64,000 nt of DNA from Halichondria panicea. Lineage: Eukaryota; Porifera; Demospongiae; Suberitida; Halichondriidae. A program made the position numbers and the translations under genes. Under the pieces are notes generated by a model, which was not told the DNA's origin, ran no database searches, and was given only the letters and a program-made list of their open reading frames with translations. Where the stretch lies: NCBI RefSeq assembly GCF_963675165.1, contig NC_087380.1, positions 7,202,517 to 7,266,516 on the forward strand. Reading direction: 5' to 3'. Below, piece after piece: positions 63,618-64,000 of this stretch; positions within the stretch are counted from its first letter, which is position 1; the number at the start of each line of letters is the position of its first letter.

Positions 63618-64000
63618 ACTCTTGTAAGTACTCTGAAACTGATAGGCTTACATGTAGCTGATCTATGGTATCATGAGTGCATGAATCCTGATGGTATATA
63701 CACTGTACAAAATGAAATGTGCTGAGCACACAAAAATTTCGCGTATAGCACATTTTTTGGGGGTATTTGTGATAGGCGTCGTTTTCTGTGAAGTGTTAAT
63801 GCTGTTTGTCTGCATTTGTCTGTGGTGACAAAAGCATATGAAAGTTTGTATACAAGTTTCTGTACAAGCAGACACATGTAATTTCATTACTGTGTTACAA
63901 TGTACTGTTGTTTACATGTATGTAATAGTTGAACCATGGTACAGGCTTGTACTGTGAAACACCTATTGCAATTAGAAGCAATTAGAAGCCGTTACTCCAA
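63618..64000. other. Upstream flank of GPCR unit 8
   Basis: Nearly the same as 43330-43710, the upstream flank of unit 4: CTCTGAAACTGATAGGC, TGTGCTGAGCACACAAAAAT and TTGAACCATGGTACAGGC. No gene to the window end. Confidence 0.75.

Overview
The window is intron-rich animal DNA. Introns follow GT-AG rules and genes are spread over kilobases. (CA)n tracts, minisatellites and small inverted-repeat transposons are dense, and the genes are ordinary eukaryotic and animal families: TTC39, a Reeler/cytochrome b561 protein, WDR83OS/Asterix, glycogen debranching enzyme AGL, a NADAR-domain protein, and ATG4 of the C/D type. A local array of GABA-B-like class C receptors suggests an early-branching animal. 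A sponge is my best guess, but that is inference and not read from a marker.

Layout. 1-10504 (-): a TTC39-like gene that runs off the left edge, with 11 exons recoverable. 10831-13818 (+): a Reeler + b561 membrane protein in 11 exons, divergent from TTC39. 14077-14729 (-): WDR83OS in three exons. 14999-28522 (+): a complete 17-exon AGL of 1547 residues, divergent from WDR83OS. AGL intron 8 holds an intronless coiled-coil ORF at 21681-22505. 28831-30056 (-): a three-exon NADAR gene. 30221-31257 (+): ATG4 exons 1-3, divergent from NADAR. 32178-52841 (-): seven tandem class C GPCR units, four intact and three broken. 53345-56176 (+): ATG4 exons 4-10. 56224-57706: decayed copy of AGL exons 15-17. 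57985-59330: decayed NADAR copy. 59490-60171: a second, intact copy of ATG4 exons 1-3. 61521-63617 (-): another intact GPCR, the start of the next array.

The main structural observation is that the order AGL 3' end - NADAR - ATG4 5' exons - antisense GPCRs occurs twice, so a block of roughly 29 kb has been tandemly duplicated. Within the first block the GPCR array lies inside ATG4 intron 3, on the opposite strand. A second, smaller duplication is recorded at about 46.95 kb, where the start of ATG4 exon 4 is joined directly to the end of exon 3 and its intron. The duplicates have decayed in complementary ways. The left AGL and NADAR are intact and the right ones are broken. The left ATG4 3' half carries two frame shifts and an in-frame stop in exon 7. 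An intact ATG4 3' half may therefore lie beyond the right edge.

Transposon content is mostly short non-autonomous elements with terminal inverted repeats, many with a TA target. Two are present in one copy of the duplicated block and absent from the other, giving direct empty-site evidence. All exon boundaries were read by eye from splice consensus and reading frame, so individual boundaries may be off by a few bases.
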